DNA from: Candidatus Sulfotelmatobacter sp.
GTDB taxonomy: Bacteria; Acidobacteriota; Terriglobia; Terriglobales; Acidobacteriaceae
Length of the DNA stretch: 19,077 bases
Direction: 5' to 3'
Assembly: GCA_030040725.1 (NCBI GenBank)
Contig: JASHTD010000430.1
Span: 1-19,077 of the forward strand
Shown here: positions 7,914-16,653 of the stretch, piece by piece
Numbering within the stretch: position 1 is the stretch's first letter
Layout of the letters: each line of letters opens with the position of its first letter
Translations under genes and position numbers: made by a program
Notes under the pieces: model-generated
The model's input: only the letters and a program-made list of their open reading frames with translations
What the model was told of the DNA's origin: nothing
Database searches by the model: none

Positions 7914-8218
7914 AAGTCCTTGTCAGGGGAGTGCGTAAACGTGTGTTGCAAGGTTGGGACAACGCCCATAACGCCAGCCGCACCGGCAGCGGAACCGGCA
8001 TTTATCCCTGCACTCCTGATCATCGTAGGGAGGGTGTGCGAGAGCGTCAAAGCACCACGGTGCAACGCAAGAGCATTGGTCCTTTGTAACGGCAGAGGTG
8101 ACTCAGGTCACGGGGTTGAGGATAGTGGAGTTAGAAGAAAAGTCGGCGTCCGCGGCAGAGATCGGGATGACTCCGGTAACTTGTAGGCCGAACTGGGGTG
8201 ACCCTACGATGCAAAAGT
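7914..8218. other. Divergent promoter region between pilin operon and PilZ gene
   Basis: This 305-base stretch separates the minus-strand pilin operon from the plus-strand PilZ gene and must hold both promoters. I found no clear -35/-10 pair, sigma-54 site or c-di-GMP riboswitch. The only distinct element is a CRP/FNR-type palindrome at 8098-8111. Confidence 0.5.
8098..8111. promoter_or_regulatory. Candidate CRP/FNR-family operator
   Basis: GTGA-CTCAGG-TCAC matches the core GTGA-N6-TCAC of CRP-family half-sites, although the flanking T and A of the full consensus are absent. It sits about 185 bases upstream of the pilin operon and about 107 upstream of the PilZ gene, so it could act on either or both. 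Confidence 0.35.
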
Positions 8219-9367
8219 ATGAATTTGTCATCGTTACTGGTCTGCGCCGATGAAGCGTCGGCGCAAGTCCTGCGCGGCGTTCTCGAAGAGCTGAGTATCC
8301 GGGTGGAATCCTGCAAGGATGCAGTGCGTGCGGGAGTGAGGCTGGCCCAGGATCGCTTCGATCTGCTGATTGCAGACTGCGAAAAGCAATCCGAGGTGAA
8401 GACCCTGCTGAGCGAGTGCCATTCCTCGCGCGGAACGGGAGCAACGCTGGCGATTGTGGTGGTGGGCGGGCAGGAAAAAATCCGGCAGATGTTTACGCTC
8501 GGAGTGAACTTCGTGATGTACAAGCCGCTGACCGCCGAGCGGGCGATGAGCACGCTGCAGGCGGCGCAGACAGTGCTGTACCGCGACAAGCGGCGCACGA
8601 CGCGAGTTAATGTGCACACCCAGGCGACCGTCGAATATGCGGGCGCTGAACAAGTGAAAGCGACGCTCGTGGATGTGGCGGAAGATGGCATGGCGGTGAA
8701 TTTCGGCCAGCATCTGCCGCCGACCTGCAAAGTTTATTTTCAATTTCAATTGCCCGGACAGACGAAGACCATCCGGCTCTCCGGCCTGGTCATCTGGCAG
8801 GACTGGAGCGGCCGCGCGGGCGTGCAGTTTGCCGACGTGCCGCCATCTTCGCGGCGAGTCTTGAGCGAATGGCTGGGAAAACATCTCAGTGAGCCTACCA
8901 AGCCCGAGCAGCCTTCCGAGGCCGCGAAAGCGGAAACGACTGCCAAGCCGCAAGATGAGATCGTACGAGCGGATTGGGCCGGGGAAAAGCCGGAAGCGAA
9001 GGAACATGACCGGGAAGCAGTGGCTCGGTTGCGCTCCGAACCGGGCAACCGGCGTGGGCAGACTCGTTACGCATGCCGCCTGGGAGCGGAGGTCTACCAG
9101 AAGGGAAGTCCGGTGCGGAATTATTGCCACCTGAGCGATCTGAGCCCGGGAGGGTGCTACCTGGAAATGCCGGTGGCCTTTCCGCGCGGCACATCGGTGG
9201 AGATTATCGTGCGCACATTCGATATCAAGCTGCGGCTGGCCGGGGAAGTGCGGGCCTCTCATCCCGGATACGGGATGGGGATTTCCTTCAAGCTGAATAC
9301 AAAAGACGAGCGCCTGGGCGTGCAGCAGTTGATAGATTTCGTCGCAGCCACGACGGAAAGCAGCTAG
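8219..9367 (+). CDS. Receiver-like domain with two PilZ domains (probable c-di-GMP effector)
   Basis: The 382-residue protein has three parts. Residues 5-118 form a receiver-like domain with Asp53 in FDLLIAD and Lys102 in YKP, but the usual Thr/Ser switch position reads VVVGG, so phosphorylation is uncertain. A first PilZ domain (about 124-218) has RxxxR at 125-129 and D152xA154xxG157 instead of DxSxxG. A Lys/Glu/Ala-rich linker (about 222-270) leads to a second PilZ domain (about 277-375) with R279xxxR283 and a canonical D307xSxxG312. The second domain should bind c-di-GMP; the first may bind weakly. There is no signal peptide, so it is cytoplasmic. It is divergent from the pilin operon, which suggests control of pili or surface motility. 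A GTG at 8198 is an alternative start; ATG 8219 fits the usual beginning of a receiver fold better. Neither has a good Shine-Dalgarno site. Confidence 0.85.
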   Translation: MNLSSLLVCADEASAQVLRGVLEELSIRVESCKDAVRAGVRLAQDRFDLLIADCEKQSEVKTLLSECHSSRGTGATLAIVVVGGQEKIRQMFTLGVNFVMYKPLTAERAMSTLQAAQTVLYRDKRRTTRVNVHTQATVEYAGAEQVKATLVDVAEDGMAVNFGQHLPPTCKVYFQFQLPGQTKTIRLSGLVIWQDWSGRAGVQFADVPPSSRRVLSEWLGKHLSEPTKPEQPSEAAKAETTAKPQDEIVRADWAGEKPEAKEHDREAVARLRSEPGNRRGQTRYACRLGAEVYQKGSPVRNYCHLSDLSPGGCYLEMPVAFPRGTSVEIIVRTFDIKLRLAGEVRASHPGYGMGISFKLNTKDERLGVQQLIDFVAATTESS

Positions 9368-9465
9368 AGAAAAGTCCGCGCGACGGGCAAGTGGAGCGAG
9401 AGTCAGCGGCCACGGTGGCGAAGGATTTCGTAACCAGCGATTTTGGTTCCCCTAAGGAGTTTCTC

Positions 9466-10074
9466 GTGTTTTGCAACAATTGCGGCGCCGACATTCCCCA
9501 CGATTCACGGTTTTGCAAGATGTGTGGCGACAGTTTTCTTGTGTCGCCGAACCGCCCGGGAATAATGGGCCACAACTGGTCCCGCGCCGTGTTTGCGGTC
9601 TCCGGAGTTCTTCTGCTTTTCGCCCTCGGTTGTTACATCTACAAGAACAGTCGAATGCAAGGGGCGGCTTCCGCCGTCGACGCTGTCGACCGGTCATTCG
9701 ACAAGCTGACGAAAAAATCGCACAGCATCCCGCTTGTGAACCAGGGGATAACCATCAATCAGCTTGGCTATTCCTTTTTCAAGCTCGAGGTTCCAGCCAA
9801 AGCGAGCAGTGTTGAATTTCATGGAAACTTTACTGCGAGCGGGGGAGCGGGGAATATGATTGAGGCGTTCCTGTTTTCCGAGAACGGGTATGAGAGCTGG
9901 CAAAGACAGCAGTACGCCAGTCCTTTTTACAGAAGCGGCAGAGTAAGCATGGACCAGATGGATGCAGAACTGCCTTCCGGCCCGGGAACGTATTATCTGG
10001 TGTTTAACAACAAATTTTCTGAGCTCACTCCAAAGACGATTCACGTCGAAGCGAAGCTGACCTACTATCAGTAG
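9466..10074 (+). CDS. Zinc-ribbon membrane protein with extracytoplasmic beta domain
   Basis: A GTG start at 9466 is chosen because TAAGGAG precedes it by six bases and the product then begins directly with a zinc ribbon: C3xxCG and FC17xxCG, four cysteines for one zinc. A single transmembrane helix follows (about 39-60). The rest (about 95-202) is a beta-rich domain ending in GTYYLVFNNKFS and a repeated-strand tail, similar in outline to GOLD/PPC-like sandwiches. The product has 202 residues. The frame is open upstream into the PilZ gene, but that part does not look coding. The gene follows the PilZ gene after 98 bases on the same strand, so they may be cotranscribed. The function is unknown; the layout suggests a cytoplasmic metal-binding head joined to an external domain. 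Confidence 0.75.
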   Translation: MFCNNCGADIPHDSRFCKMCGDSFLVSPNRPGIMGHNWSRAVFAVSGVLLLFALGCYIYKNSRMQGAASAVDAVDRSFDKLTKKSHSIPLVNQGITINQLGYSFFKLEVPAKASSVEFHGNFTASGGAGNMIEAFLFSENGYESWQRQQYASPFYRSGRVSMDQMDAELPSGPGTYYLVFNNKFSELTPKTIHVEAKLTYYQ

Positions 10075-10187
10075 TCAGTAGCGAATCGCCGGCTCGCCTC
10101 GTAAAGCACAAAACCGAAATCCTTCGATTCTGCGCACTCGTCTTTTCCGTTCTTGTCAAATCTTGCTTCGTGCTTTGATGCCCGAGA

Positions 10188-11819
10188 TTACTTTCCTTTC
10201 AAGTTGTCGCTATCCCGAATGAACTGAGCGACATTATCGTGGATTGCCTTCAACGAGGCTTCATGCGCATAGACCATGTGCCCGGATTCGTAGAACTGGA
10301 ACTCAATGTTCTTGTACAGGCTCTGGGGAATCGGCAGATGCTGCATCTCGTATACGCCCTGGTAAAACGGAGTGGCAAGATCGAAATAGCCGGCATTCAA
10401 GAGGACCTTGAGTTTGGGGTTGTACTTCATGGCGACGGCCAGGTCCTGCATCACATTGGTCGATCCCGGGAAAGCAAAAGGAGCGCCCGGCAGCTTGTGG
10501 GAGAAACTCCACCAGCGAAAGACTTCGATCTCGGGTTTGTATTCTTTGTCCTCGCCATACTTGAGATCCTTGCGTACATAGTCATTGAAAGCGGAAACGT
10601 ATGCCGAAGAGATCGCGGCGGATTGGGGATCGTACTCGGCTTCCTTGCTGAGCGGATCAATTGTCGGCCCAGAGAAGCGGGTGTCCAGGCGGCCGGTGGT
10701 CAGGTCGTTTTCGTCCTGCAGGTTCTTTTCGAATTCTCCGCCGTTGATGCGCAGGTTGGCCTTCAGGATGTATGCGACCGGAAGGCCGGTGTATTGGTGA
10801 AGCTTTTCGGCGATGGCATTGCGCTGGTCGGTTGACAGCGAGGAGCCGGCTTCGAGCGCAAGCGCGTAGTCGTTCATGGCGAAGTGCTCAACTTCAGTGA
10901 GCAGCGATGCGAGATCGGGATGTGCCTCGGGCAGCTTGTGGTGATACCAGGCGGTTGCTGCATAGGTTGGGAGATTCAGCTGATAAGCGATATCAACACC
11001 GGGATTGGCATCAGGAAAGTCGGAATCGAGCGAGAAGTTCAGAATCTGCGAGAGAAGAATGACGCCGTTGAAGTCGGTGTCGCGCTCGGTTTCAAGAATA
11101 TTACTGAGCACCGCGGATCGCGTGGTGCCGTAGCTTTCGCCGAACAAATACTTAGGTGAATTCCAGCGGCTGTACTTCGACAGGAACTGCACGATGAAAT
11201 CGGAAAAAGCCCAGGCATCCTGATCAACGCCGTAGAAGGCTTTCTCTTTGTCTTTTCCGCTTAGGCGGCTGAAGCCGGTTCCGGGAGCGTCGACGAAGAC
11301 GAGATCGGTCACGTCGAGCAGGCTGTATTCGTTGTTGACGATGGAATAGGGTGCGGCGGGAGTGTGAGTATCGTCGGCGGTGACGACGCGGCGCGGACCG
11401 AATGCGCCCATGTGCAGCCAGACGGTCGAAGATCCCGGACCGCCGTTGTAGAGAAATGTCACAGGCCGCGGAGCGCCTTTATTGTCGGACTTGAAATAGG
11501 CGACGTAGAACATGCTGGCTTCGGCGGCTTTGTTCTTGGGATCGGGGTCGGCGTTCTGCGGGACGTCGTCCCAATCTTTAGGATGAACGATTAGCGTGCC
11601 GGCGATCGCATCGTAATTAATGGTGCTGCCGCCGATGGTGACTGAACCCTTGGTTTGCTGTTGCTCCGGCTTGAACTCCTGCGTCTTCGGCGTTTCGGTC
11701 TTAGCGGCTTCGACCTTAAGAGTGGAGGTTTCCTCTTTGGACTGGGCATGAATCAAGAGCGAGGGCAGCATGAGCGTTACAGCCACGAGTGCGACGACCT
11801 TCAAGACCAGCGTTCGCAT
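10188..11819 (-). CDS. Secreted serine carboxypeptidase, peptidase family S10
   Basis: The 543-residue protein has a signal peptide (cleavage near AQS, residue 26) and a Lys/Glu/Thr-rich linker of about 35 residues. The S10 fold follows: NGGPGSS at 125-131 (oxyanion region), GESYGT with the nucleophile Ser229, Asp480 in LNAGYFDLATP and His514 in ESGHMVY. All three catalytic residues are in the right order and spacing. S10 enzymes remove C-terminal amino acids from peptides at acidic pH, which suits a periplasmic or secreted peptide-scavenging enzyme of an acid-soil organism (inference). A GGAGA lies about 11 bases before the ATG. It is flanked by a convergent gene on one side and the nucleotide-sugar genes on the other and is probably monocistronic. 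Confidence 0.93.
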   Translation of the reverse strand: MRTLVLKVVALVAVTLMLPSLLIHAQSKEETSTLKVEAAKTETPKTQEFKPEQQQTKGSVTIGGSTINYDAIAGTLIVHPKDWDDVPQNADPDPKNKAAEASMFYVAYFKSDNKGAPRPVTFLYNGGPGSSTVWLHMGAFGPRRVVTADDTHTPAAPYSIVNNEYSLLDVTDLVFVDAPGTGFSRLSGKDKEKAFYGVDQDAWAFSDFIVQFLSKYSRWNSPKYLFGESYGTTRSAVLSNILETERDTDFNGVILLSQILNFSLDSDFPDANPGVDIAYQLNLPTYAATAWYHHKLPEAHPDLASLLTEVEHFAMNDYALALEAGSSLSTDQRNAIAEKLHQYTGLPVAYILKANLRINGGEFEKNLQDENDLTTGRLDTRFSGPTIDPLSKEAEYDPQSAAISSAYVSAFNDYVRKDLKYGEDKEYKPEIEVFRWWSFSHKLPGAPFAFPGSTNVMQDLAVAMKYNPKLKVLLNAGYFDLATPFYQGVYEMQHLPIPQSLYKNIEFQFYESGHMVYAHEASLKAIHDNVAQFIRDSDNLKGK

Positions 11820-11930
11820 TGAATATTTTTTCTCCGTTGGTGGATTCCACGCCGAAGCGGAAACAACTTTGCGCTTTAAAAGGCGAGGGTCAGGGTATCA
11901 CGTTCACCCATGGAGAAATCAACTTAGGCG

Positions 11931-12890
11931 CTATCTGGTGGGGGAAGCTTCGGCCGCGACAGCCGTGCGGAAGTAATCGAGCGACAAACGCAGGCCTTCT
12001 TCGAGCTGAATCTTCGGCTCCCAGCTCAGCAGGGTTCGCGCCTTGGTGATGTCGGGACGGCGCTGCTTGGGGTCATCCTGCGGTAGGGGTTCGTAGGCGA
12101 TTTTGCTAGTCGATCCCGTGACTTTCAGAACGAGCTGCGCGCATTCGAGAATCGTGAACTCGTTGGGATTGCCGATGTTCACAGGCAGATGCTCGTTCGA
12201 TTTTGATAAGCGCAGGAAGCCATCGATTTCGTCGCTCACATAGCAGAAGCTGCGGGTCTGGCTGCCGTTGCCGTAGACGGTGAGCGGCGAGCCCCGGAGC
12301 GCTTGCTTCATGAAGTTTGAAACGACGCGGCCGTCGTTCAATTGCAGACGCGGGCCGTAGGTATTAAAGATGCGAACGATGCGGGTATCGACTTTGTGAT
12401 AGCGGTGGTAAGCCATGGTAACGGCTTCGGTGAAGCGTTTGGCCTCGTCGTAGACGGAGCGAGGACCGATCGAATTGACATTGCCCCAGTAGGTTTCTTT
12501 CTGGGGATGCTCGAGCGGGTCGCCGTAGCACTCGGAGGTGGATGAGACGAGATATTTCGCGTTGTATTTTTTGGCGACGTCGAGCGCGTGAAAAGTGCCG
12601 AGCGAGCCGACTTGCAGGGTTTCGATTCCATGTTCGGTGTAGTCGACGGGGCTGGCGGGGCTGGCGAAGTGAAAAACGTAATCGACGTGGCCGACGTCGA
12701 AGGGTTGGCAAATGTCCTTTTCGACAAATTCGAAAGCCGCTTCGTTTCGGAGATGGTCAAGATTGGCGCGTCGGCCGGTAAGCAGGTTATCGACGCATAC
12801 AACGTTCCAACCTTCGCCGAGCAGGGCATCGCAGAGATGGGATCCAAGGAAACCGGCGCCGCCGGTGACCAGAGCGCGTCGCTTATTCAT
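11931..12890 (-). CDS. uxs: UDP-glucuronate decarboxylase (UDP-xylose synthase)
   Basis: A 319-residue extended short-chain dehydrogenase. The NAD-binding motif is TGGAGFLGSH (residues 9-18). The active site shows SSTSE (Glu120) before CYGDP, and YDEAK with Tyr147 and Lys151. NTYGPR, the RSFCYVSDEIDG segment and QRRPDI are hallmarks of UXS rather than of generic epimerases. The enzyme oxidises and decarboxylates UDP-glucuronate and re-reduces the intermediate to UDP-xylose in the cytoplasm. It lies 51 bases downstream of UDP-glucose dehydrogenase, which makes its substrate, so the two form a pathway operon. The start codon is the third of three tandem ATGAATAAG copies. The two upstream copies open six-codon minicistrons and cannot start this protein. 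Confidence 0.92.
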   Translation of the reverse strand: MNKRRALVTGGAGFLGSHLCDALLGEGWNVVCVDNLLTGRRANLDHLRNEAAFEFVEKDICQPFDVGHVDYVFHFASPASPVDYTEHGIETLQVGSLGTFHALDVAKKYNAKYLVSSTSECYGDPLEHPQKETYWGNVNSIGPRSVYDEAKRFTEAVTMAYHRYHKVDTRIVRIFNTYGPRLQLNDGRVVSNFMKQALRGSPLTVYGNGSQTRSFCYVSDEIDGFLRLSKSNEHLPVNIGNPNEFTILECAQLVLKVTGSTSKIAYEPLPQDDPKQRRPDITKARTLLSWEPKIQLEEGLRLSLDYFRTAVAAEASPTR

Positions 12891-12920
12891 TCAGCTTATT
12901 CATTTGTCTTATTCATTTGT
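12882..12920 (-). repeat. Triplicated start region (13-base period) before uxs
   Basis: On the minus strand ATGAATAAG occurs three times at 13-base spacing (ATG first bases at 12916, 12903 and 12890). The first two copies read MNKTNE-stop and MNKLNE-stop; each TAA overlaps the next copy just after its ATG. Only the third opens uxs. This could be slippage duplication with no role, or reinitiation control. Confidence 0.8.
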
Positions 12921-12941
12921 CCCAATTTATTTATCTCCGGC

Positions 12942-14366
12942 TCATGCTTTCGGGTGGCCGTTCTTGCCGATTCCATTCTTTAAGGCGCCGGCGGGAATGC
13001 CATCGGGATGAGAAGCGGCACGGCCAACGCTGTAATAGGTGATGCCGTGCGCGGCCATCACGTCGGGATCGTAGAGATTGCGGCCGTCGATCACGATAGG
13101 ATATTTCAATTCAGCAGTGAGGCGTTCGAGATCGAGATTGGCAAACTCCTCCCACTCGGTAAGGATCAGCAAGGCATCGGCACCGTGGGCGGCTTCGTAA
13201 GGAGAGTTCGCGTATTTCAGATTCGAATTCATCATTTCCTGCGTGCGCTCCATAGCCGCGGGATCGTAAGCTGTGACCTTGCAGCCCTCCTGCAGAAGCG
13301 CCTGAACCAGGAAAAGAGCCGGCGATTCGCGAATGTCATCGGTGCCGCCTTTGAATGCGAGACCGAGAACCCCGAGATGCTTGCCGCGCAGGGTCCAGAG
13401 CGCGCTGCGCACTTTGCGCAGAAAACGCTGGCGCTGCTCTTCGTTGATGCGCATTACTTCATCGAGCAGGCGGAAATCGTAGCCAGACTCGCGGGCAACG
13501 GCACGGAACGCCATTACGTCTTTAGGGAAGCACGAACCGCCATAACCGATGCCGGGATTCAGAAAACGCGGGCCGATTCGTGTGTCGGTCCCAATGCCAC
13601 GACAGACCTGATTTACGTTGGCACCAACCGATTCGCAGACCGATGCGACCGCGTTGATGAAGGAAATTTTCATCGCCAGGAAAGCGTTGGAAGCGTGCTT
13701 GATCAGTTCCGCACTTTTGCTGCTGGTGGTGATGATGGGCGGAGGAACGGAAGCACGGTCGGGGCCGGGGATCGCGTCGGGGCGCTGATAATATGCGCCG
13801 CTGGTGAGCGGTTCATAGATCTCGCGCAAGACGTTCGCCGAGCGTTCGGTATCGCAGCCGATCACGATACGATCGGGAAAAAGAAAATCGGTGACCGCGG
13901 TGCCTTCGCGGAGAAATTCCGGGTTGGAAGCGACATCGAACGATTCGGGGTCGGCGCCGTTACGGAGAATGATGCGGCGGACCCACTCACTGGTGTAAAC
14001 CGGGACGGTGCTTTTTTCGACAACGACTTTGTAGTCATTGATCGCGCCGGAAATTTCACGCGCGACCGATTCGACATAAGAGAGATCGGCGTCGCCGGAT
14101 TCGGTGGGCGGAGTTCCGACGGCAACGAAGATGGCGGAGCTGGCGCGGACGGCCTCGTGCAGGTTGTCAGAGAACTGCAGGCGGTGACCGCGATGGCGCT
14201 GTAACAGCTCGGGAAGAAACTTTTCGTGGATGGGGGTTTCGCCGTTTTTGAGCGCCGCAAGTTTGCGGTTGTCGTTATCGACAAGAATGACGTCGTGGCC
14301 AAGATCGGCGAAACAGGCGCCTGCCACCAATCCCACGTATCCGGAACCAACCACAGCGATCCGCAT
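12942..14366 (-). CDS. ugd: UDP-glucose 6-dehydrogenase
   Basis: A 474-residue member of the UDP-glucose/GDP-mannose dehydrogenase family. It shows the N-terminal Rossmann motif GSGYVGLV, VAVGTPP, EKSTVPV, NPEFLREG, the central FLAMKISFINA helix and the catalytic GYGGSCFPKD (Cys279). It also has the C-terminal LGLAFKGGTDDIRESPA. It oxidises UDP-glucose twice with NAD+ to UDP-glucuronate in the cytoplasm. Start choice: an ATG at 14372 lies only one base after GGGAG, whereas ATG 14366 has it at seven bases and gives the usual MRIAVVGSG beginning. The next gene, uxs, uses its product, so the pair supplies UDP-glucuronate and UDP-xylose for polysaccharide or glycan synthesis. Nothing in the sequence looks damaged. 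Confidence 0.95.
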   Translation of the reverse strand: MRIAVVGSGYVGLVAGACFADLGHDVILVDNDNRKLAALKNGETPIHEKFLPELLQRHRGHRLQFSDNLHEAVRASSAIFVAVGTPPTESGDADLSYVESVAREISGAINDYKVVVEKSTVPVYTSEWVRRIILRNGADPESFDVASNPEFLREGTAVTDFLFPDRIVIGCDTERSANVLREIYEPLTSGAYYQRPDAIPGPDRASVPPPIITTSSKSAELIKHASNAFLAMKISFINAVASVCESVGANVNQVCRGIGTDTRIGPRFLNPGIGYGGSCFPKDVMAFRAVARESGYDFRLLDEVMRINEEQRQRFLRKVRSALWTLRGKHLGVLGLAFKGGTDDIRESPALFLVQALLQEGCKVTAYDPAAMERTQEMMNSNLKYANSPYEAAHGADALLILTEWEEFANLDLERLTAELKYPIVIDGRNLYDPDVMAAHGITYYSVGRAASHPDGIPAGALKNGIGKNGHPKA

Positions 14367-14615
14367 GTTCATACTCCCGGGAAGAAAAATATTGCAGCAG
14401 CTATGTTTTCAGGTGTTTCCAACAGAAGCACGGGGAGGAAGCAATCGCGCTTGAAGAAGGAAACAGGCCTACTCCAAGACCAGTTAATTTTAGCATTTTT
14501 ATACGGTGAGAACAGTAAACCAAAGACTCCAAGGATGTTTGCTTAGTATGTTCTTCCGTTTCGGGAATCAGGGCTGCCGGTGTTACCTGGGCCTTCTTTC
14601 GACATTCGACGAGAC

Positions 14616-16502
14616 TTACTGGCAGCCGGGAAGGGAAAAATATGCAATCCGGGTTGTCCAGCTTGAATTCGAAGGCCAGTATTCGTTCACGTACCAGAAA
14701 GTGCAATCGTCGGTCGGGTCGACCGTCATGCTCGAATATGAGCCCCAGTCGCCTTCCCCGGGAACCGGGGCAGTCGTGAGCTCCTCGCCAGCGCCATTCA
14801 TGATCGTGAGTTCGACAGGGGTTGCGTCGCTGGTGCCGAGATCCCAGTAAGAAAAATTGATCCCCGGATCGGTGAACGAATTTGAAAAACTGTACCCCAC
14901 CGCTGCATTGCCATTCTTGTCTTCGGCAATACTCGGGAGGAAGCGAAATAGCTCATTATCCGGATTGATGGTGCCTTGCTGATGGATCGCCGGGGTTCCG
15001 GTGCCGCTGTCGCGAAGTTCATACCAGCGGATTCCGGTCTGGTCTGCGCTGGAGTTTGTTCCGCTGGCTCCAGGCCCCGTTTGGACCGTATGGCTTACCA
15101 GGAACGATTCATAGGATCCAAAATTACGGTATGCAAATCGCGGCATTAAACGGTCGCCCACCGAATCGACCTGTTCCCCCTGGTTCCCTTGCGATGGCTC
15201 ATTAACGCAGATGGTCGCAGCAGGATTGGGATTATCCGGGTTAGAAAGATAACAACCTGGAGTAAAGGTCGTGACGGAAGGCTGAGTCCTCGTCATAGTC
15301 AGTGTCGGCGGAGTTGCGGCCCAGTTAGTGGTAGCTTCCCACAAATTAATGGCATCAGAAGTCAACGCGCCGGTCACCACGCTGGGGTTCTGAATGCTCA
15401 CCATGTACTCCGGCCGTGCTGTGGGTGGCGCCGTCGTTCCATCAAAATCCGCCGGGATCAAACTGTGCGAAAGATATGTTTTCGATGACGAGTCAAGCGT
15501 AACAGGGGGGCTCGTGGCGGGGGAAAGCGCGGTGCAGGCCGGAGCGAGAACATTCGGCGGGGATGCCGAGGTTTGCGCGAGGATGTCGTTTCGGTCAAAG
15601 ACACAAGCTGCCATTCCCACTTCCGCGTAGCCACTGTCCACATCCTGCAGATCCATCGCTACGTAGTAGCCGTCTGGCCAAATTCCCAACTTAGGCCAGT
15701 CCGGGAAGTAGTAATGGCCATCAAGATTGGTCCCGACGAATTCCATCGGCCCCAAGATGTACGCGTACCACCCCAGCTTCGAGGAAGTTAGGTCATCCGT
15801 ATTCGAAACGGCCAAGCAGAGGTAAAAGGCATTGGAGAAATCCGCCTTGCCCATCACCACCCACCGTTGCGCCATGCGATCAAAGTCGATTACCGCATCC
15901 ACATGGATACCGCTGGGGAGGCTCGATCCCGAGAGAATTCTGCCGTCGCAATTTACGATATCTGGTTGGTTCAGGGGGCTCTTGAAAACTGTACCGATTT
16001 GCTGAGGCTCCGACCAGACTGGCGTGTAAGGACTCGTCTTGCTATAAGCCTGGAATTCCGTGTTGACGTACTCCATGAACTGTTTCGTGCCCACTGAACC
16101 ATTGGGATCGACGTCGTTGGTGGTGGAAGTCTCAGGCCCGGAACCTTCCGCGATGCCGTCAAACGAGTTGATTGGGGAGACTGTGACAGTAGCTTGTGCC
16201 GTTGCCGTACCACCCGGGCCACTGACCGTCAGCGTGTAAGTCGTTGTGGTCTTGGGAGTAACAACGAGCTTGTCGTTGATCCCGGCCTGCCCCACGCCGT
16301 TATTAATTGTCCCGGTTTCCGCGTTGGTTGAGGCAATGGTCAGAGTGGAGCTTTGCCCTTGCACGATTGACGGCGGACTCGCGGTCAATGTAGCGGTCGG
16401 CAGCGGCGTATTATTACTGCCACTTCCGGAATTGCCACAGCCCGACAGGATTGTCGTAAGCGAAAAAATGATTGCCAGGAATTTCGCAGTCTGTTGAGTC
16501 AT
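14616..16502 (-). CDS. Large secreted lipoprotein with Ig-like domain
   Basis: The 628-residue product begins with a lipoprotein signal ending in ILSGC (Cys22), followed by a Ser/Gly/Asn linker. Residues 33-109 form a bacterial Ig-like domain (SPPSIVQGQSSTLT, TTTYTLTVSGPGG). The large remainder belongs to a secreted family that I recognise by RFAYRNFGSYES, SIAEDKNGNAAVGYS and YSSMTVDPTDDCTFWYVNEY near the C-terminus. These motifs recur in Acidobacteriota surface proteins and look like propeller blades, but the fold is inference and no enzymatic role is known to me. Several Cys residues suggest disulfides. The start has no strong Shine-Dalgarno site. It is divergent from the GAF-TonB gene and separated by 242 bases from ugd. 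Confidence 0.85.
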   Translation of the reverse strand: MTQQTAKFLAIIFSLTTILSGCGNSGSGSNNTPLPTATLTASPPSIVQGQSSTLTIASTNAETGTINNGVGQAGINDKLVVTPKTTTTYTLTVSGPGGTATAQATVTVSPINSFDGIAEGSGPETSTTNDVDPNGSVGTKQFMEYVNTEFQAYSKTSPYTPVWSEPQQIGTVFKSPLNQPDIVNCDGRILSGSSLPSGIHVDAVIDFDRMAQRWVVMGKADFSNAFYLCLAVSNTDDLTSSKLGWYAYILGPMEFVGTNLDGHYYFPDWPKLGIWPDGYYVAMDLQDVDSGYAEVGMAACVFDRNDILAQTSASPPNVLAPACTALSPATSPPVTLDSSSKTYLSHSLIPADFDGTTAPPTARPEYMVSIQNPSVVTGALTSDAINLWEATTNWAATPPTLTMTRTQPSVTTFTPGCYLSNPDNPNPAATICVNEPSQGNQGEQVDSVGDRLMPRFAYRNFGSYESFLVSHTVQTGPGASGTNSSADQTGIRWYELRDSGTGTPAIHQQGTINPDNELFRFLPSIAEDKNGNAAVGYSFSNSFTDPGINFSYWDLGTSDATPVELTIMNGAGEELTTAPVPGEGDWGSYSSMTVDPTDDCTFWYVNEYWPSNSSWTTRIAYFSLPGCQ

Positions 16503-16653
16503 ACGTCTCGGGAGGGGTGAGAATTTGGAGAACAGAATACCATCGAATCGCTTCCTCCGCGCATGGCACTTTAGTGGTAGATGGAACCGCCGGATTATCT
16601 GTTGACAACGCCAGGGTTTCAGGGGAAACTCCGCCTACGAGTTGTTGTTTCTC

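Noticed and set aside
7914..8097. c-di-GMP (GEMM) riboswitch ahead of the pilin operon
   Set aside because: I looked for the conserved GEMM core segments on the minus strand and did not find them.
8234..9262. Minus-strand open frame (342 codons) opposite the PilZ gene
   Set aside because: His/Arg-rich composition typical of antisense translation; the PilZ motifs are on the plus strand.
10103..10176. Terminator between the convergent zinc-ribbon and S10 genes (AAAGCAC/GTGCTTT)
   Set aside because: The arms are seven bases and enclose about 60 bases with no internal stem or U-run.
13008..14204. Long plus-strand open frame (398 codons) opposite ugd
   Set aside because: It mirrors a fully conserved UDP-glucose dehydrogenase and shows no family motif of its own.
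16602..16630. Promoter for the GAF-TonB gene based on a perfect TTGACA
   Set aside because: At 17 bases downstream the -10 position reads GAAACT, only three of six consensus bases, so one good hexamer is not enough.
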